From contig JAUVYB010000013.1 of the NCBI GenBank assembly GCA_030603275.1, forward strand, positions 1 through 36,496: DNA of 36,496 bases, in the 5' to 3' direction. This DNA comes from Deltaproteobacteria bacterium (GTDB lineage Bacteria; Chloroflexota; Dehalococcoidia; Dehalococcoidales; BS750m-G39). The position numbers and the translations under genes were made by a program. Below are positions 7,896 through 15,524 of the stretch, in pieces. A model generated the notes under the pieces. That model was given only the letters and a program-made list of their open reading frames with translations. It was not told where the DNA came from and made no database searches. Position 1 is the stretch's first letter. Each line of letters starts with the position of its first letter.

Positions 7896-8215
7896 ACCCC
7901 CACCCCGTTTTATATCTTTTCCCGCCCGCCACCCTTAGTGGAAACGGGCTAAAGCCCTTTCTTACCCCACCCCTTGGAGGAGAGAGATTAATTCCCCTGA
8001 GAAGAAATTGATAGAAGTATCACTTCTGTAGGGTGGGAGGGTGGGAGATAAAACTTCATCTAAAAACCAGACTAATCCTCCCCTTCTCCCCCCACCTATT
8101 AGGTTTTGCTCTTATCCCCCCTTTAAGGGGTGTTAAAGAGGTCAAACCTCTGTAGGGTGGGTCAGGGTGGGGAATAAAACACTCTCTAAAAGCCGGGTGA
8201 TACCCCCCCTTTGTA
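7896..8215. repeat. Cluster of family A repeats filling the 7840-8240 gap
   Basis: This 400-nt gap has no credible gene. It holds a full family A copy at 7896-7974, an AGAAGAAATTGATAGAAGT block at 7999-8054 with palindrome AGAAGT (8013-8018)/ACTTCT (8022-8027), and a third palindrome AGAGGT (8137-8142)/ACCTCT (8146-8151). Both palindromes lead into TGTAGGGTGGG and end in an ATAAAAC tract. Arm differences between copies are compensatory. Confidence 0.8.
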
Positions 8216-8240
8216 CTTGAGGAAACCCCCCAGATTTGCC

Positions 8241-9512
8241 CTAGATAACCACTCTCTGGGGCCAGGCTTCCTTAAGGCCGGCTCCCCAGAGCCTCTCCAG
8301 ATAGGCGTGTGTATATTCCTTTTCAATCAGGTGGAAAAGGTAAGCTCCCCTCTCGGTTAAATAGAAGGTATCCCCCTCGTGTTTGGCCGCCCCCAGCAGA
8401 CTGAGTAGGGAAAGCAGGCCCTGAATATGGAAAGGAAGGCCTCTATCAAAAATGGACTTGAGCTTATCGGTGTCAATAGCCAGGTCATAGCCGCGCCAGA
8501 ACAGCCAGTAGGCCATCTTGTCCCTGGTATCCAGCTTGGTGGCCAGAGCCGGTCGCAGGCCTTTCTCGGCTGTCCTGATATATTCGGGAACGGAAAAGGT
8601 ATTAACCGTAAAATAGTCGCCCATCATTGTCGAGGCGCTGACCCCAATACCCACGAAAGATTCCTTGGTGACGGTTGTATAGCGCATCGCTTGAGGCTTG
8701 CTGAAACTCCAGACCGCTGTTCTCTGGTAGCCGGCCTCTGACGCCGTTTTTACGGCCATCTTCAGCATCTCCCGTTCCCCCCGCCACCCCGGCATGGCGA
8801 TTTTCGCCCTGTCCATCTGTCTCTTGAAGGGCAGGTAAGAGAAAGAGATTAGCGGGTAGGCGGATATCTGCTCCGCACCGAGTTCGCAGGCATACCTGAT
8901 ATCAGCCCTCACCTCTTCTCTGGTCTGGGTGGGAATGGCGAATATCAGGTCGATATCTGCGGTGGCAAAACCGGCCTCAAGCGCTCGCCGGCAGGCCTCT
9001 TTAGCCAGCTTGCTATCATAGTCGCGTCCCAGGATCTGGAGAAGCCTATCGTTGAAGCTCTGCACCCCCAGACTCACCAGGCTAACCCCGCTCTTCTTCA
9101 AAGACTCGAGAAGGGAACGGGAGGCATTTAGGGGATGAACCTCGACTCCTACCTCGCCCCCGAGGCGGAAATTCCCCTTTATCCAGGCCAGTGTCTCTGT
9201 TACTATCTCCGGCGTCAGCGATGGGGTGCCGCCGCCGAAGTACACCGACTCCACTTTGACCTCCCCCCATAACCCCCGGTAGCTTTCCAGCTCCTTGATT
9301 ATCGCCTGCTGGTAGGCAGTGCTGGTTTCGGGGTCATAGACCTCTTTCACGTAAGGGCAAAAGGGGCAGAGCTGGCGGCAAAATGGCAGGTGGATGTAGA
9401 GATTAATACTGGATGGTTTTGTTGGCAGGACCACCGGCTGTGGCTCAAAAACGAAGGGGCCGGTTTTGCCGGATACCAGCAGTCGCAGAATTTGGGGTAT
9501 CAGGTGTCTCAT
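8241..9512 (-). CDS. Radical SAM protein, HemN/HemW-like
   Basis: 423 aa from the ATG at 9512 (a TTG at 9515 is also in frame). The radical SAM cluster motif CxxxCxxC is present as HLPFCRQLCPFCPY near residue 45, followed by YFGGGTPSL and GVQSFNDRLLQILGR, all typical of coproporphyrinogen III oxidase-like enzymes. The residue after the third Cys is Pro-Tyr instead of the Gly-Cys seen in true HemN (CxFCGC), so anaerobic coproporphyrinogen oxidase activity is unlikely. HemW-like heme chaperones or heme-degrading relatives are closer in pattern. No heme biosynthesis genes are adjacent. The C-terminal part resembles the HemN C-terminal domain. Substrate unknown. Confidence 0.85.
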   Translation of the reverse strand: MRHLIPQILRLLVSGKTGPFVFEPQPVVLPTKPSSINLYIHLPFCRQLCPFCPYVKEVYDPETSTAYQQAIIKELESYRGLWGEVKVESVYFGGGTPSLTPEIVTETLAWIKGNFRLGGEVGVEVHPLNASRSLLESLKKSGVSLVSLGVQSFNDRLLQILGRDYDSKLAKEACRRALEAGFATADIDLIFAIPTQTREEVRADIRYACELGAEQISAYPLISFSYLPFKRQMDRAKIAMPGWRGEREMLKMAVKTASEAGYQRTAVWSFSKPQAMRYTTVTKESFVGIGVSASTMMGDYFTVNTFSVPEYIRTAEKGLRPALATKLDTRDKMAYWLFWRGYDLAIDTDKLKSIFDRGLPFHIQGLLSLLSLLGAAKHEGDTFYLTERGAYLFHLIEKEYTHAYLERLWGAGLKEAWPQRVVI

Positions 9513-9520
9513 CAAGCCTG

Positions 9521-9552
9521 ATTATACCACTAGTTATTTACCACTAGTTATT
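9521..9552 (-). promoter_or_regulatory. -10 box and 13-bp direct repeat before radical SAM gene
   Basis: On minus, TATAAT (9521-9526) ends 8 nt before the ATG at 9512, suggesting a leaderless mRNA. No good -35 box is visible. Directly upstream is a tandem direct repeat of ACCACTAGTTATT (plus strand, 9526-9538 and 9540-9552). Each unit contains the palindrome ACTAGT, so this may be a regulator-binding site that compensates for the weak -35. Confidence 0.55.
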
Positions 9553-9562
9553 AAACAGCCCC

Positions 9563-9700
9563 ACCCCCATTTATTATCTTAACCCGCCCACCAACCCTTT
9601 AAGGTAAAGAGGGGTTATACTCCCCAAAAAAACTCCGTTTTTCCGGGGGCCCCGTATACACCCCTCTTAAACTCCCTGTTAGTTGATTCCCCTTCTATTC
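9563..9700. repeat. Diverged family A repeat before leuS
   Basis: CCCCACCCCC, TATTATCTTAACCCGCCCACC and a GGTAAAGAGGGG arm match the family A core at reduced identity. The remainder is C-rich sequence with a CCCCAAAAAAACTCCG block. No gene is visible between 9516 and 9758. Confidence 0.6.
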
Positions 9701-9716
9701 TCTTTCACCCCAAAGA

Positions 9717-9745
9717 TTGCACCCCGTAGGCTTTATTGCTACAAT
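9717..9745 (+). promoter_or_regulatory. leuS promoter, nearly leaderless
   Basis: TTGCAC (9717-9722), 17-nt spacer, TACAAT (9740-9745). The ATG at 9759 lies 13 nt beyond the -10 box. The -35 box coincides with an in-frame TTG that would give a longer LeuS, so that start is rejected. Confidence 0.7.
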
Positions 9746-9758
9746 TAGCCCCAGTAAA

Positions 9759-12212
9759 ATGTCAGAAAGCTATAAACCCAAAGAGATAGAAAAGAAGTGG
9801 CAGCGGAAGTGGGCGGAGGATAAGCTCTACGAGGTCAGCGATGACGACCCCCGCCCCAAGTGGTACGCCCTGACCATGTTCCCCTACACCTCGGGCGACC
9901 TCCACATCGGCCACTGGTACCCGATGGCGCCCTCGGATGTCCACGCCCGTTACAAGCGGATGCGGGGCTATAACGTGCTCCACCCCATGGGCTTCGACGC
10001 CTTCGGCCTGCCCGCCGAAAACGCCGCCATCAAGCGGGGCATTCACCCTTTCACCTGGACGATGCAGAACATAGACAACATGCGCCGCCAGCTCAAGAGC
10101 CTCGGCGCCATCTACGACTGGAGCCGCGAGGTCATCACCTGCCTGCCCGACTACTATAAGTGGACGCAGTGGTTTTTCTTGAAGCTCTACGAAAAAGAGC
10201 TGGCCTACCGGGCCAGGGCGCCGGTGAACTGGTGCCCCCAGTGCCAGACGGTGCTGGCCAACGAGCAGGTGGTCGGCGAGGGCATCTGCGAGCGCTGCGA
10301 TACCCCGGTCGTACGCCGCGATTTGGAGCAGTGGTTTTTACGCATCACCAGCTACGCCGATGAGCTTCTGGAGTTTGACGGTGTTGACTGGCCGGAGCGG
10401 ATAAAGATAATGCAGCGCAACTGGATAGGCAAAAGCTCTGGCACCGAAATCTCCTTTGCTTTAGACCACCCCGGCGTTGAAGAAAAAGAGATCAGGGTCT
10501 TTACCACCCGCCCCGATACTACCTTCGGCGTGACCTTTATGGTTTTAGCCCCGGAGCACCCGCTGGTGGCTCAACTGACCTCGCCGGATAAGAAGACCGA
10601 GGTTGAGGCCTATATCGCCAGAGCACAGCGCCGGAGCGAGATAGAGCGCCTCTCCACCGAGAGGGAGAAGGACGGCGTCTTTATCGGCGCTTACGTGACC
10701 AACCGCCTCAACGGGGAGAAGGTGCCCATCTGGGTTGCCGACTACGTGCTCTTGAGCTACGGCACCGGGGCGGTGATGGCCGTCCCCGCCCACGACGAGC
10801 GCGACTTCGCCTTCGCCAAAAAATATAACCTGCCCATCCGGGTGGTCATCGCCCCGCCCGACTGGGACGGCGCTGATTTGGCCGAAGCCTATATCGAGCC
10901 GGGCACTATGGTCAATTCGGCCAAGTTTGATGACTTACCCAGCCAGCAGGGCATCGAGGCCGTCTCCGAGTTCCTGGAGGAAAAGGGCTGGGGCAAGCGC
11001 ACGGTAACCTATAAACTGCGTGACTGGCTCATCTCCCGCCAGCGCTACTGGGGGGTGCCCATCCCCATAATTTACTGCGATAAGTGCGGCACGGTACCCA
11101 TCCCCGAAAAAGACCTGCCGGTGCTTCTTCCCGAAGACGCCGAGTTCAAGCCCACCGGTGAATCGCCGTTAAAATACAACGAGGGCTTCGTCAATACCAC
11201 CTGCCCCAAATGCGGGGCTCCGGCAAAGCGGGAGACGGATACCATGGACACATTTGTCTGTTCCTCGTGGTATTTCCTGCGCTATGCCAGCCCCCATTAT
11301 GAAAAAGCGGCCTTTGACGCCGAAAAGGTAAAGCACTGGCTGCCGGTAGATCTCTATACCGGCGGCGCCGAGCACGCCGTTATGCACCTGTTCTATGCCC
11401 GCTTCTTCACCAAGGCCATCAGGGACATGGGGCTGGTCGATTTCGGCGAGCCTTTTACCCGGCTGTTCAACCAGGGGATTATCATTGCCGGGAAGCGGAA
11501 GATGAGCAAGTCCCGGGGCAACGTGGTCAACCCCGATGCCTACGTCGACGAACTGGGCGCCGATGCCGTGCGCGCCTACCTCATGTTTGTCGCCCCCTGG
11601 GAGCATGGCGGCGAGTGGGATGACAGCGGCATCAGCGGCATCAGCCGCTGGCTCAACCGGCTGTGGGGTCTGGGCTTAAGCGGCTATAGCTGGGACGAAT
11701 CGGCCGGAGGCCAGGTCAAAGCCGAGCGGGAGCTGGAGCGCCTGAGCCACCAGACTATCCGCAAGGTGACCCAGGACCTGGAAAAGCTCCGCCTCAACAC
11801 CATGATTGCCGCCCTTATGGAGTTCACCAATCACCTTACCAGGGTCAAAGAGAAAGGCGCCGTCGGCGTCACCGCCTGGAAAGAGGCGATAACTACTCTG
11901 CTCTTGCTTTTAGCCCCCACCGCCCCCCACCTGGCCGAGGAGCTCTGGCAGCAGACCGGCCACCAGTACAGCATCCATAATCAAGACTGGCCCAAATGGA
12001 ACGAAGAGCTGGCCAGAGAGGAAGAGATTACCCTGGTGGTTCAGGTCAACGGCAAGCTGCGCGACCGGCTCACCGTGCCGGCCTCCGTCACCGAGGACGA
12101 AGCCAGACAACTGGCCCTGGACAGCCCGCGGGTCAAGGGCTATATTGAAGGCAAACAGGTGGCTCAGGTGGTATATGTCCCCGGGCGGCTGGTCAATCCG
12201 GTGGTAAAGTAA
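9759..12212 (+). CDS. leuS: Leucyl-tRNA synthetase
   Basis: 817 aa, class I synthetase charging tRNA(Leu). HIGH is at residues 49-52 (DLHIGHWYPM) and KMSKS at about 581-585. A CPQC...CERC pair near residue 160 and a CDKCG...CPKCG pair near 440-490 are zinc-binding insertions, and the editing domain contains TTRPDTTFGVTF and AVPAHDERD. The C-terminal anticodon-binding region ends with VVQVNGKLRDRL. The start at 9759 (MSESYKPKEIEKKW) is preferred because it matches the family N-terminus and sits just after the promoter. A G+C-rich gene with no irregularities. Confidence 0.98.
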   Translation: MSESYKPKEIEKKWQRKWAEDKLYEVSDDDPRPKWYALTMFPYTSGDLHIGHWYPMAPSDVHARYKRMRGYNVLHPMGFDAFGLPAENAAIKRGIHPFTWTMQNIDNMRRQLKSLGAIYDWSREVITCLPDYYKWTQWFFLKLYEKELAYRARAPVNWCPQCQTVLANEQVVGEGICERCDTPVVRRDLEQWFLRITSYADELLEFDGVDWPERIKIMQRNWIGKSSGTEISFALDHPGVEEKEIRVFTTRPDTTFGVTFMVLAPEHPLVAQLTSPDKKTEVEAYIARAQRRSEIERLSTEREKDGVFIGAYVTNRLNGEKVPIWVADYVLLSYGTGAVMAVPAHDERDFAFAKKYNLPIRVVIAPPDWDGADLAEAYIEPGTMVNSAKFDDLPSQQGIEAVSEFLEEKGWGKRTVTYKLRDWLISRQRYWGVPIPIIYCDKCGTVPIPEKDLPVLLPEDAEFKPTGESPLKYNEGFVNTTCPKCGAPAKRETDTMDTFVCSSWYFLRYASPHYEKAAFDAEKVKHWLPVDLYTGGAEHAVMHLFYARFFTKAIRDMGLVDFGEPFTRLFNQGIIIAGKRKMSKSRGNVVNPDAYVDELGADAVRAYLMFVAPWEHGGEWDDSGISGISRWLNRLWGLGLSGYSWDESAGGQVKAERELERLSHQTIRKVTQDLEKLRLNTMIAALMEFTNHLTRVKEKGAVGVTAWKEAITTLLLLLAPTAPHLAEELWQQTGHQYSIHNQDWPKWNEELAREEEITLVVQVNGKLRDRLTVPASVTEDEARQLALDSPRVKGYIEGKQVAQVVYVPGRLVNPVVK

Positions 12213-12365
12213 ACCCCACCCCCATTTTGTTATCTTAACCCCTCTTAATCACCCCCTTAGATTAGCCCCGCCTTATCCCCCCACCCCCCATAAAGCCGGA
12301 AATTAGGGGGGCCAACCTCTATAGGGTGGGCTTGGGTGGGAAGAAAAACCCTTAAAGTGGGATAA
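12213..12365. repeat. Family A repeat remnants between leuS and proC
   Basis: Starting right after the leuS stop is CCCCACCCCCATTTTGTTATCTTAACCC, in pieces matching the family A core, followed near 12310 by CAACCTCTATAGGGTGGG and a GGGTGGGAAGAAAAACCC tract like those at 8146-8190 and 35882-35912. No gene is seen in this gap. Confidence 0.6.
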
Positions 12366-12387
12366 GAAGCCCCAAGATATATTATGA

Positions 12388-12393
12388 TATAAT
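12388..12393 (+). promoter_or_regulatory. -10 box of proC
   Basis: Perfect TATAAT ending 15 nt before the ATG at 12409. No convincing -35 box. No Shine-Dalgarno precedes the ATG, so a very short leader is likely. Confidence 0.5.
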
Positions 12394-12408
12394 TAGGGTG
12401 TACTCAAT

Positions 12409-13206
12409 ATGAAAATAGCCTTTATCGGCGGCGGCAATATGGGGGAGGCCATGCTGGCGGCGGTCATGGAAGATGGCCTGGCCAAGCCCGAGGCTATCTG
12501 GGTCAGCGATGTCAGCCCGGCCCGGCGCAAAGCCCTGGTGCATAAATACGGGGTGGCGGCCATGGCCGGCAACCGGGAAGCTATTTCGGATAAGGAGATA
12601 GTGGTGCTGGCGGTCAAGCCCCAGAATCTGGCCGAGGTAATGGCCGAACTCAGCGGCCGGCTTAAACCCGGTCAGGTTGTGCTCTCTATAGTCGCCGGGG
12701 CTAGAATAGACACCCTGTCTAAAGGGCTCCAGCACGGGGCTATCGCCCGGGCCATGCCCAACACCCCGGCCCGGATTGGCGAGGGGATGAGCGTATGGAC
12801 GGCCACCCCTGAAGTAACCGAAGAGCAAAAAGGACTGGTCGGCGCTATTTTAGGGGCTATGGGCGTCGAAATTTACGTTGACGACGAAAAATACCTTGAT
12901 ATGGTCACGGCGGTCAGCGGCAGCGGCCCGGCCTATTTCTTCCTGATGGCCGAGTCGCTGATTGAGGCGGCGGTAGATATCGGCCTGCCCCGGGATATGG
13001 CCCGCAGGCTGGTAGTGCAGACCATGCTCGGCTCCGGCCGTCTTATTCAGCAGTCCGGCGAAGAGCCAGCCGAGCTCAGGAGAAAGGTAACCTCCCCCGG
13101 CGGCACCACCGCCCGGGCTCTGGAGCAGTTTGAAAAGGGGCGGTTCACCGGGCTGGTCAAGCGGGCGGTCAAGGCCGCCTACGATAGGGCCGGGGAGCTG
13201 GGGTAG
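12409..13206 (+). CDS. proC: Pyrroline-5-carboxylate reductase
   Basis: 265 aa. Catalyses the NAD(P)H-dependent last step of proline synthesis. The N-terminal Rossmann motif reads MKIAFIGGGNMGEAML; VVLAVKPQNL follows, and the C-terminal signature is present as EEPAELRRKVTSPGGTTARAL. The dimerisation segment with VTAVSGSGPAYFF is intact. Length is normal. It stands alone between leuS and the AbrB-led operon, with its own -10 box. Confidence 0.97.
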   Translation: MKIAFIGGGNMGEAMLAAVMEDGLAKPEAIWVSDVSPARRKALVHKYGVAAMAGNREAISDKEIVVLAVKPQNLAEVMAELSGRLKPGQVVLSIVAGARIDTLSKGLQHGAIARAMPNTPARIGEGMSVWTATPEVTEEQKGLVGAILGAMGVEIYVDDEKYLDMVTAVSGSGPAYFFLMAESLIEAAVDIGLPRDMARRLVVQTMLGSGRLIQQSGEEPAELRRKVTSPGGTTARALEQFEKGRFTGLVKRAVKAAYDRAGELG

Positions 13207-13246
13207 GGAAGAAGTTAACCTTTCCCACCAATTTTCCCACAGACAT

Positions 13247-13285
13247 TTGACAACTTTTCATATAAATGTTACATTTCATATAAAT
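13247..13285 (+). promoter_or_regulatory. Promoter with direct repeats before AbrB-type gene
   Basis: TTGACA (13247-13252), 17-nt spacer, TACATT (13270-13275). Two exact copies of TTTCATATAAAT (13256-13267 and 13274-13285) begin 18 nt apart and cover the spacer, the -10 box and the start region. Such placement is typical of a repressor site; the AbrB-type product is the obvious candidate, by inference. Confidence 0.6.
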
Positions 13286-13316
13286 CAGACTTTCTACTGT
13301 GAGGAGAGGAGGCATT

Positions 13317-13595
13317 ATGGGCGGCGAAGATAGCTGGCATGAATTTAAGTGTTTCGGCTCGGCGACAGTCGGCCCTAGGGGGCAGGTGGTTATACCTGCC
13401 CATGCCCGCAAGAAGCTAGGCATAGAGGTAGGAGCTACGTTACTTGTTTTTTCAGGGCCTGGGGGGAATGGGTTAGTCTTATTCAAAGCTGATTCCGTAG
13501 AACAATTAGTAAAAATGGTCAGCGAACAACTGACCACTGTCGAAAGCTCGCTGACAAGCCATACACAATCCAAAGTTGATAGTGGAAGCTCCTAG
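13317..13595 (+). CDS. AbrB/SpoVT-type transcriptional regulator
   Basis: 92 aa from the ATG at 13317, preceded by GGAGAGGAGG. The swapped-hairpin DNA-binding domain is recognisable as GSATVGPRGQVVIPAHARKKLGIEVGATLLVF (about residues 14-45). The C-terminal tail is Ser/Thr-rich and probably flexible or helical. It is the first gene of an operon with a MacA-like adaptor 11 nt downstream and MacB-type ABC components after it, so it probably controls this efflux system, possibly via the direct repeats in its own promoter. Confidence 0.85.
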   Translation: MGGEDSWHEFKCFGSATVGPRGQVVIPAHARKKLGIEVGATLLVFSGPGGNGLVLFKADSVEQLVKMVSEQLTTVESSLTSHTQSKVDSGSS

Positions 13596-13606
13596 GAGGG
13601 AAGCCG

Positions 13607-14830
13607 ATGAGAAGAAATAAGATAAAATTATGGCCGATAATAGCCGTCTCACTGCTATGTCTGGCTCTGGTCGGAGCTGTAGCCTGCCCTTCGCCGGGCG
13701 GTGATGGGGCGGCTGGGGCGGACCTGGTTGAGGTGGTGCGGGGTGACCTCACCGTCATTGTCAGCGGCAGCGGCAACATAACCGTCTCCCAGGATGCCAG
13801 CCTGGCCTTCGGCACCGGCGGCAAGGTGGAGGCGGTATATGTTGAGGCCGGCGACCGGGTCAGCCAGGGTGACGTGCTGGCCAGGCTTGATACCGGCGCC
13901 CTGGAACTGGCTTTAGCCCAGACGCAGTTAGCCCTGTCCACGGCGGAATACAATCTGGATAAAACCCAGCAGGTATACGCCAGGCCCGATATCAACGCGG
14001 CCAAGGCGGCGGTGAGTAATGCCAACGCCTATCTGCAGTATGCCAAGCTTATGCTGGACGAGGCTAATTCTGTTGAGCAGATAGAGTTCTGGGAAAACGA
14101 GGTCTATCAGGCCGAGGTAAATGTGGCCGCCGCCGAGCAGCGGCGGGACGAGATGCTGGCCGGCGGCGATTCGGCGGAGGTAACCTTAAGGCGGCTGGAG
14201 GTAGCCGCCGCCCGCCAAGCTCTGGAGCAGGCACAGAAAAATTTAGCCGAGGCGACCATTACCGCCCCATTTGAAGGCATAGTCGGGGCCATATATGTCG
14301 GTGAGGGCGATATTATCCCTCCCCCGACTATGGCGCCGACGGTAGCTATCTATTTCATTACCCCCACCGGTCTGGAGCTTAAGGCGGAGGTGGACGAGAT
14401 AGACATCCTCGATGTAGAGGTGGGGCAGAGCGTGGTTATTGAGGTTGACGCCATAGCCTATGACCTGTTTGAGGGCACGGTAACCTTAATCAGCCCGGTG
14501 CCGATAATGCAGGCTGGCCTGGTGCTCTACGAGGTTACCATCAGCCTGGTTATCCCCGCCGATGCCGGGGTGATGGTGGGCATGAGCGCCACCGCCGACA
14601 TCATGATTGAGCAGAGCCAGGATACCCTGCTGGTGCCGGAGCGGGCGGTCGGCCTGGATGACCAGGGCAATACTGTGGTCCGGGTCAGTGTCGAAGGCCA
14701 GCTGGAGGTAAGACCGGTGGTTATCGGCATCAGCGACGGCCTCCAGACCGAGATTTTAGAGGGGCTTAGCGAAGGCGATATGGTGTCGGTGGAAAAGCGT
14801 GGAATCACCGAACTGGGCGGGTTCTTTTAG
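13607..14830 (+). CDS. HlyD/MacA-family efflux adaptor, possible lipoprotein
   Basis: 407 aa, ATG preceded by AGGAGGG. An N-terminal signal (KIKLWPIIAVSLLCLALVG) ends at Cys27 in AVAC, a possible but imperfect lipobox. Next come a barrel-sandwich half (SGSGNITVSQ to VSQGDVLARLDTG), a long coiled coil rich in Ala/Glu (about 100-205), the second half (ATITAPFEGIVGAIYVGEGDII) and a C-terminal beta-barrel/membrane-proximal part. It links an inner-membrane pump to the exterior. In an organism thought to lack an outer membrane it may act as a substrate-capturing or regulatory subunit, as with MacA-like proteins of Gram-positives (inference). Confidence 0.88.
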   Translation: MRRNKIKLWPIIAVSLLCLALVGAVACPSPGGDGAAGADLVEVVRGDLTVIVSGSGNITVSQDASLAFGTGGKVEAVYVEAGDRVSQGDVLARLDTGALELALAQTQLALSTAEYNLDKTQQVYARPDINAAKAAVSNANAYLQYAKLMLDEANSVEQIEFWENEVYQAEVNVAAAEQRRDEMLAGGDSAEVTLRRLEVAAARQALEQAQKNLAEATITAPFEGIVGAIYVGEGDIIPPPTMAPTVAIYFITPTGLELKAEVDEIDILDVEVGQSVVIEVDAIAYDLFEGTVTLISPVPIMQAGLVLYEVTISLVIPADAGVMVGMSATADIMIEQSQDTLLVPERAVGLDDQGNTVVRVSVEGQLEVRPVVIGISDGLQTEILEGLSEGDMVSVEKRGITELGGFF

Positions 14831-14840
14831 GTAGAAGCTC

Positions 14841-15524
14841 ATGGAAATGATTGAGCTGGAAAACGTGACCAAGATTTACCGCATGGGCGAGGTAGAGGTC
14901 TACGCCCTGAACGGGGTAACTATCTCCATCAAGCAGGGGGAGATGCTCTCTATCGTGGGCACCTCGGGCTCGGGCAAGTCCACCCTGCTTGATGTCCTCG
15001 GCTGCCTGGACCGGCCCACCTCGGGCAAGTACTTTCTTGACGGGGTTGATGTCAGCCGGCTTAATGATAATAGGCTGGCCGAACTGAGGAGTAAAAAATT
15101 CGGCTTCGTCTTCCAGGATTTCAACCTGCTAACCCGGGCCAGCGCCCTGGCCAATGTCGAGCTTCCCCTCGTCTATAGCGGCGGCCGTTACAAGCACATC
15201 AAGGCGATGGAGGCCCTGGAGCGGGTGGGGTTGGGCAAAAGGGCCAAGCACAAACCCACCGAGCTGTCGGGCGGCGAGCAGCAGCGCGTGGCTATCGCCC
15301 GCGCCCTGGTCAACAGCCCCAGCCTGATTCTGGCCGACGAGCCCACCGGCAATCTGGACAGCGCCTCCAGCGAGGAGATTATCGCCATCTTCCAGCAACT
15401 CCACAAGGAGGGCATTACCGTGGCCATTGTCACCCACGAGGCGGATATAGCCGCCAAGACGCAGCGGGTCATTCGCCTCCATGACGGCAAGGTAGCCAGC
15501 GACGGGAAGGCGGGCAGCCAATGA
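14841..15524 (+). CDS. ABC transporter ATPase, MacB/LolD type
   Basis: 227 aa. Walker A GTSGSGKST (residues 40-48), Q-loop in FVFQDFNLL, signature LSGGEQQRVAIARAL, Walker B LILADEPTGNLD and switch His in IVTHEADIA are all intact. The spacing and the short length match the ATPases of the MacB/LolD/FtsE group. Its stop overlaps the permease start (ATGA), so the two are coupled. Together with the adaptor and permease it forms a tripartite-type exporter; the substrate is not predictable. Confidence 0.95.
   Translation: MEMIELENVTKIYRMGEVEVYALNGVTISIKQGEMLSIVGTSGSGKSTLLDVLGCLDRPTSGKYFLDGVDVSRLNDNRLAELRSKKFGFVFQDFNLLTRASALANVELPLVYSGGRYKHIKAMEALERVGLGKRAKHKPTELSGGEQQRVAIARALVNSPSLILADEPTGNLDSASSEEIIAIFQQLHKEGITVAIVTHEADIAAKTQRVIRLHDGKVASDGKAGSQ

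Noticed and set aside
9717-9758. TTG start giving LeuS 14 extra residues
   Set aside because: The TTG coincides with the -35 box, and the family N-terminus starts at the ATG at 9759.
13519-14025. 168-codon minus frame over the AbrB and adaptor genes
   Set aside because: Shadow frame with Ala/Ser/Thr bias, overlapping two genes that have ribosome sites and family motifs.
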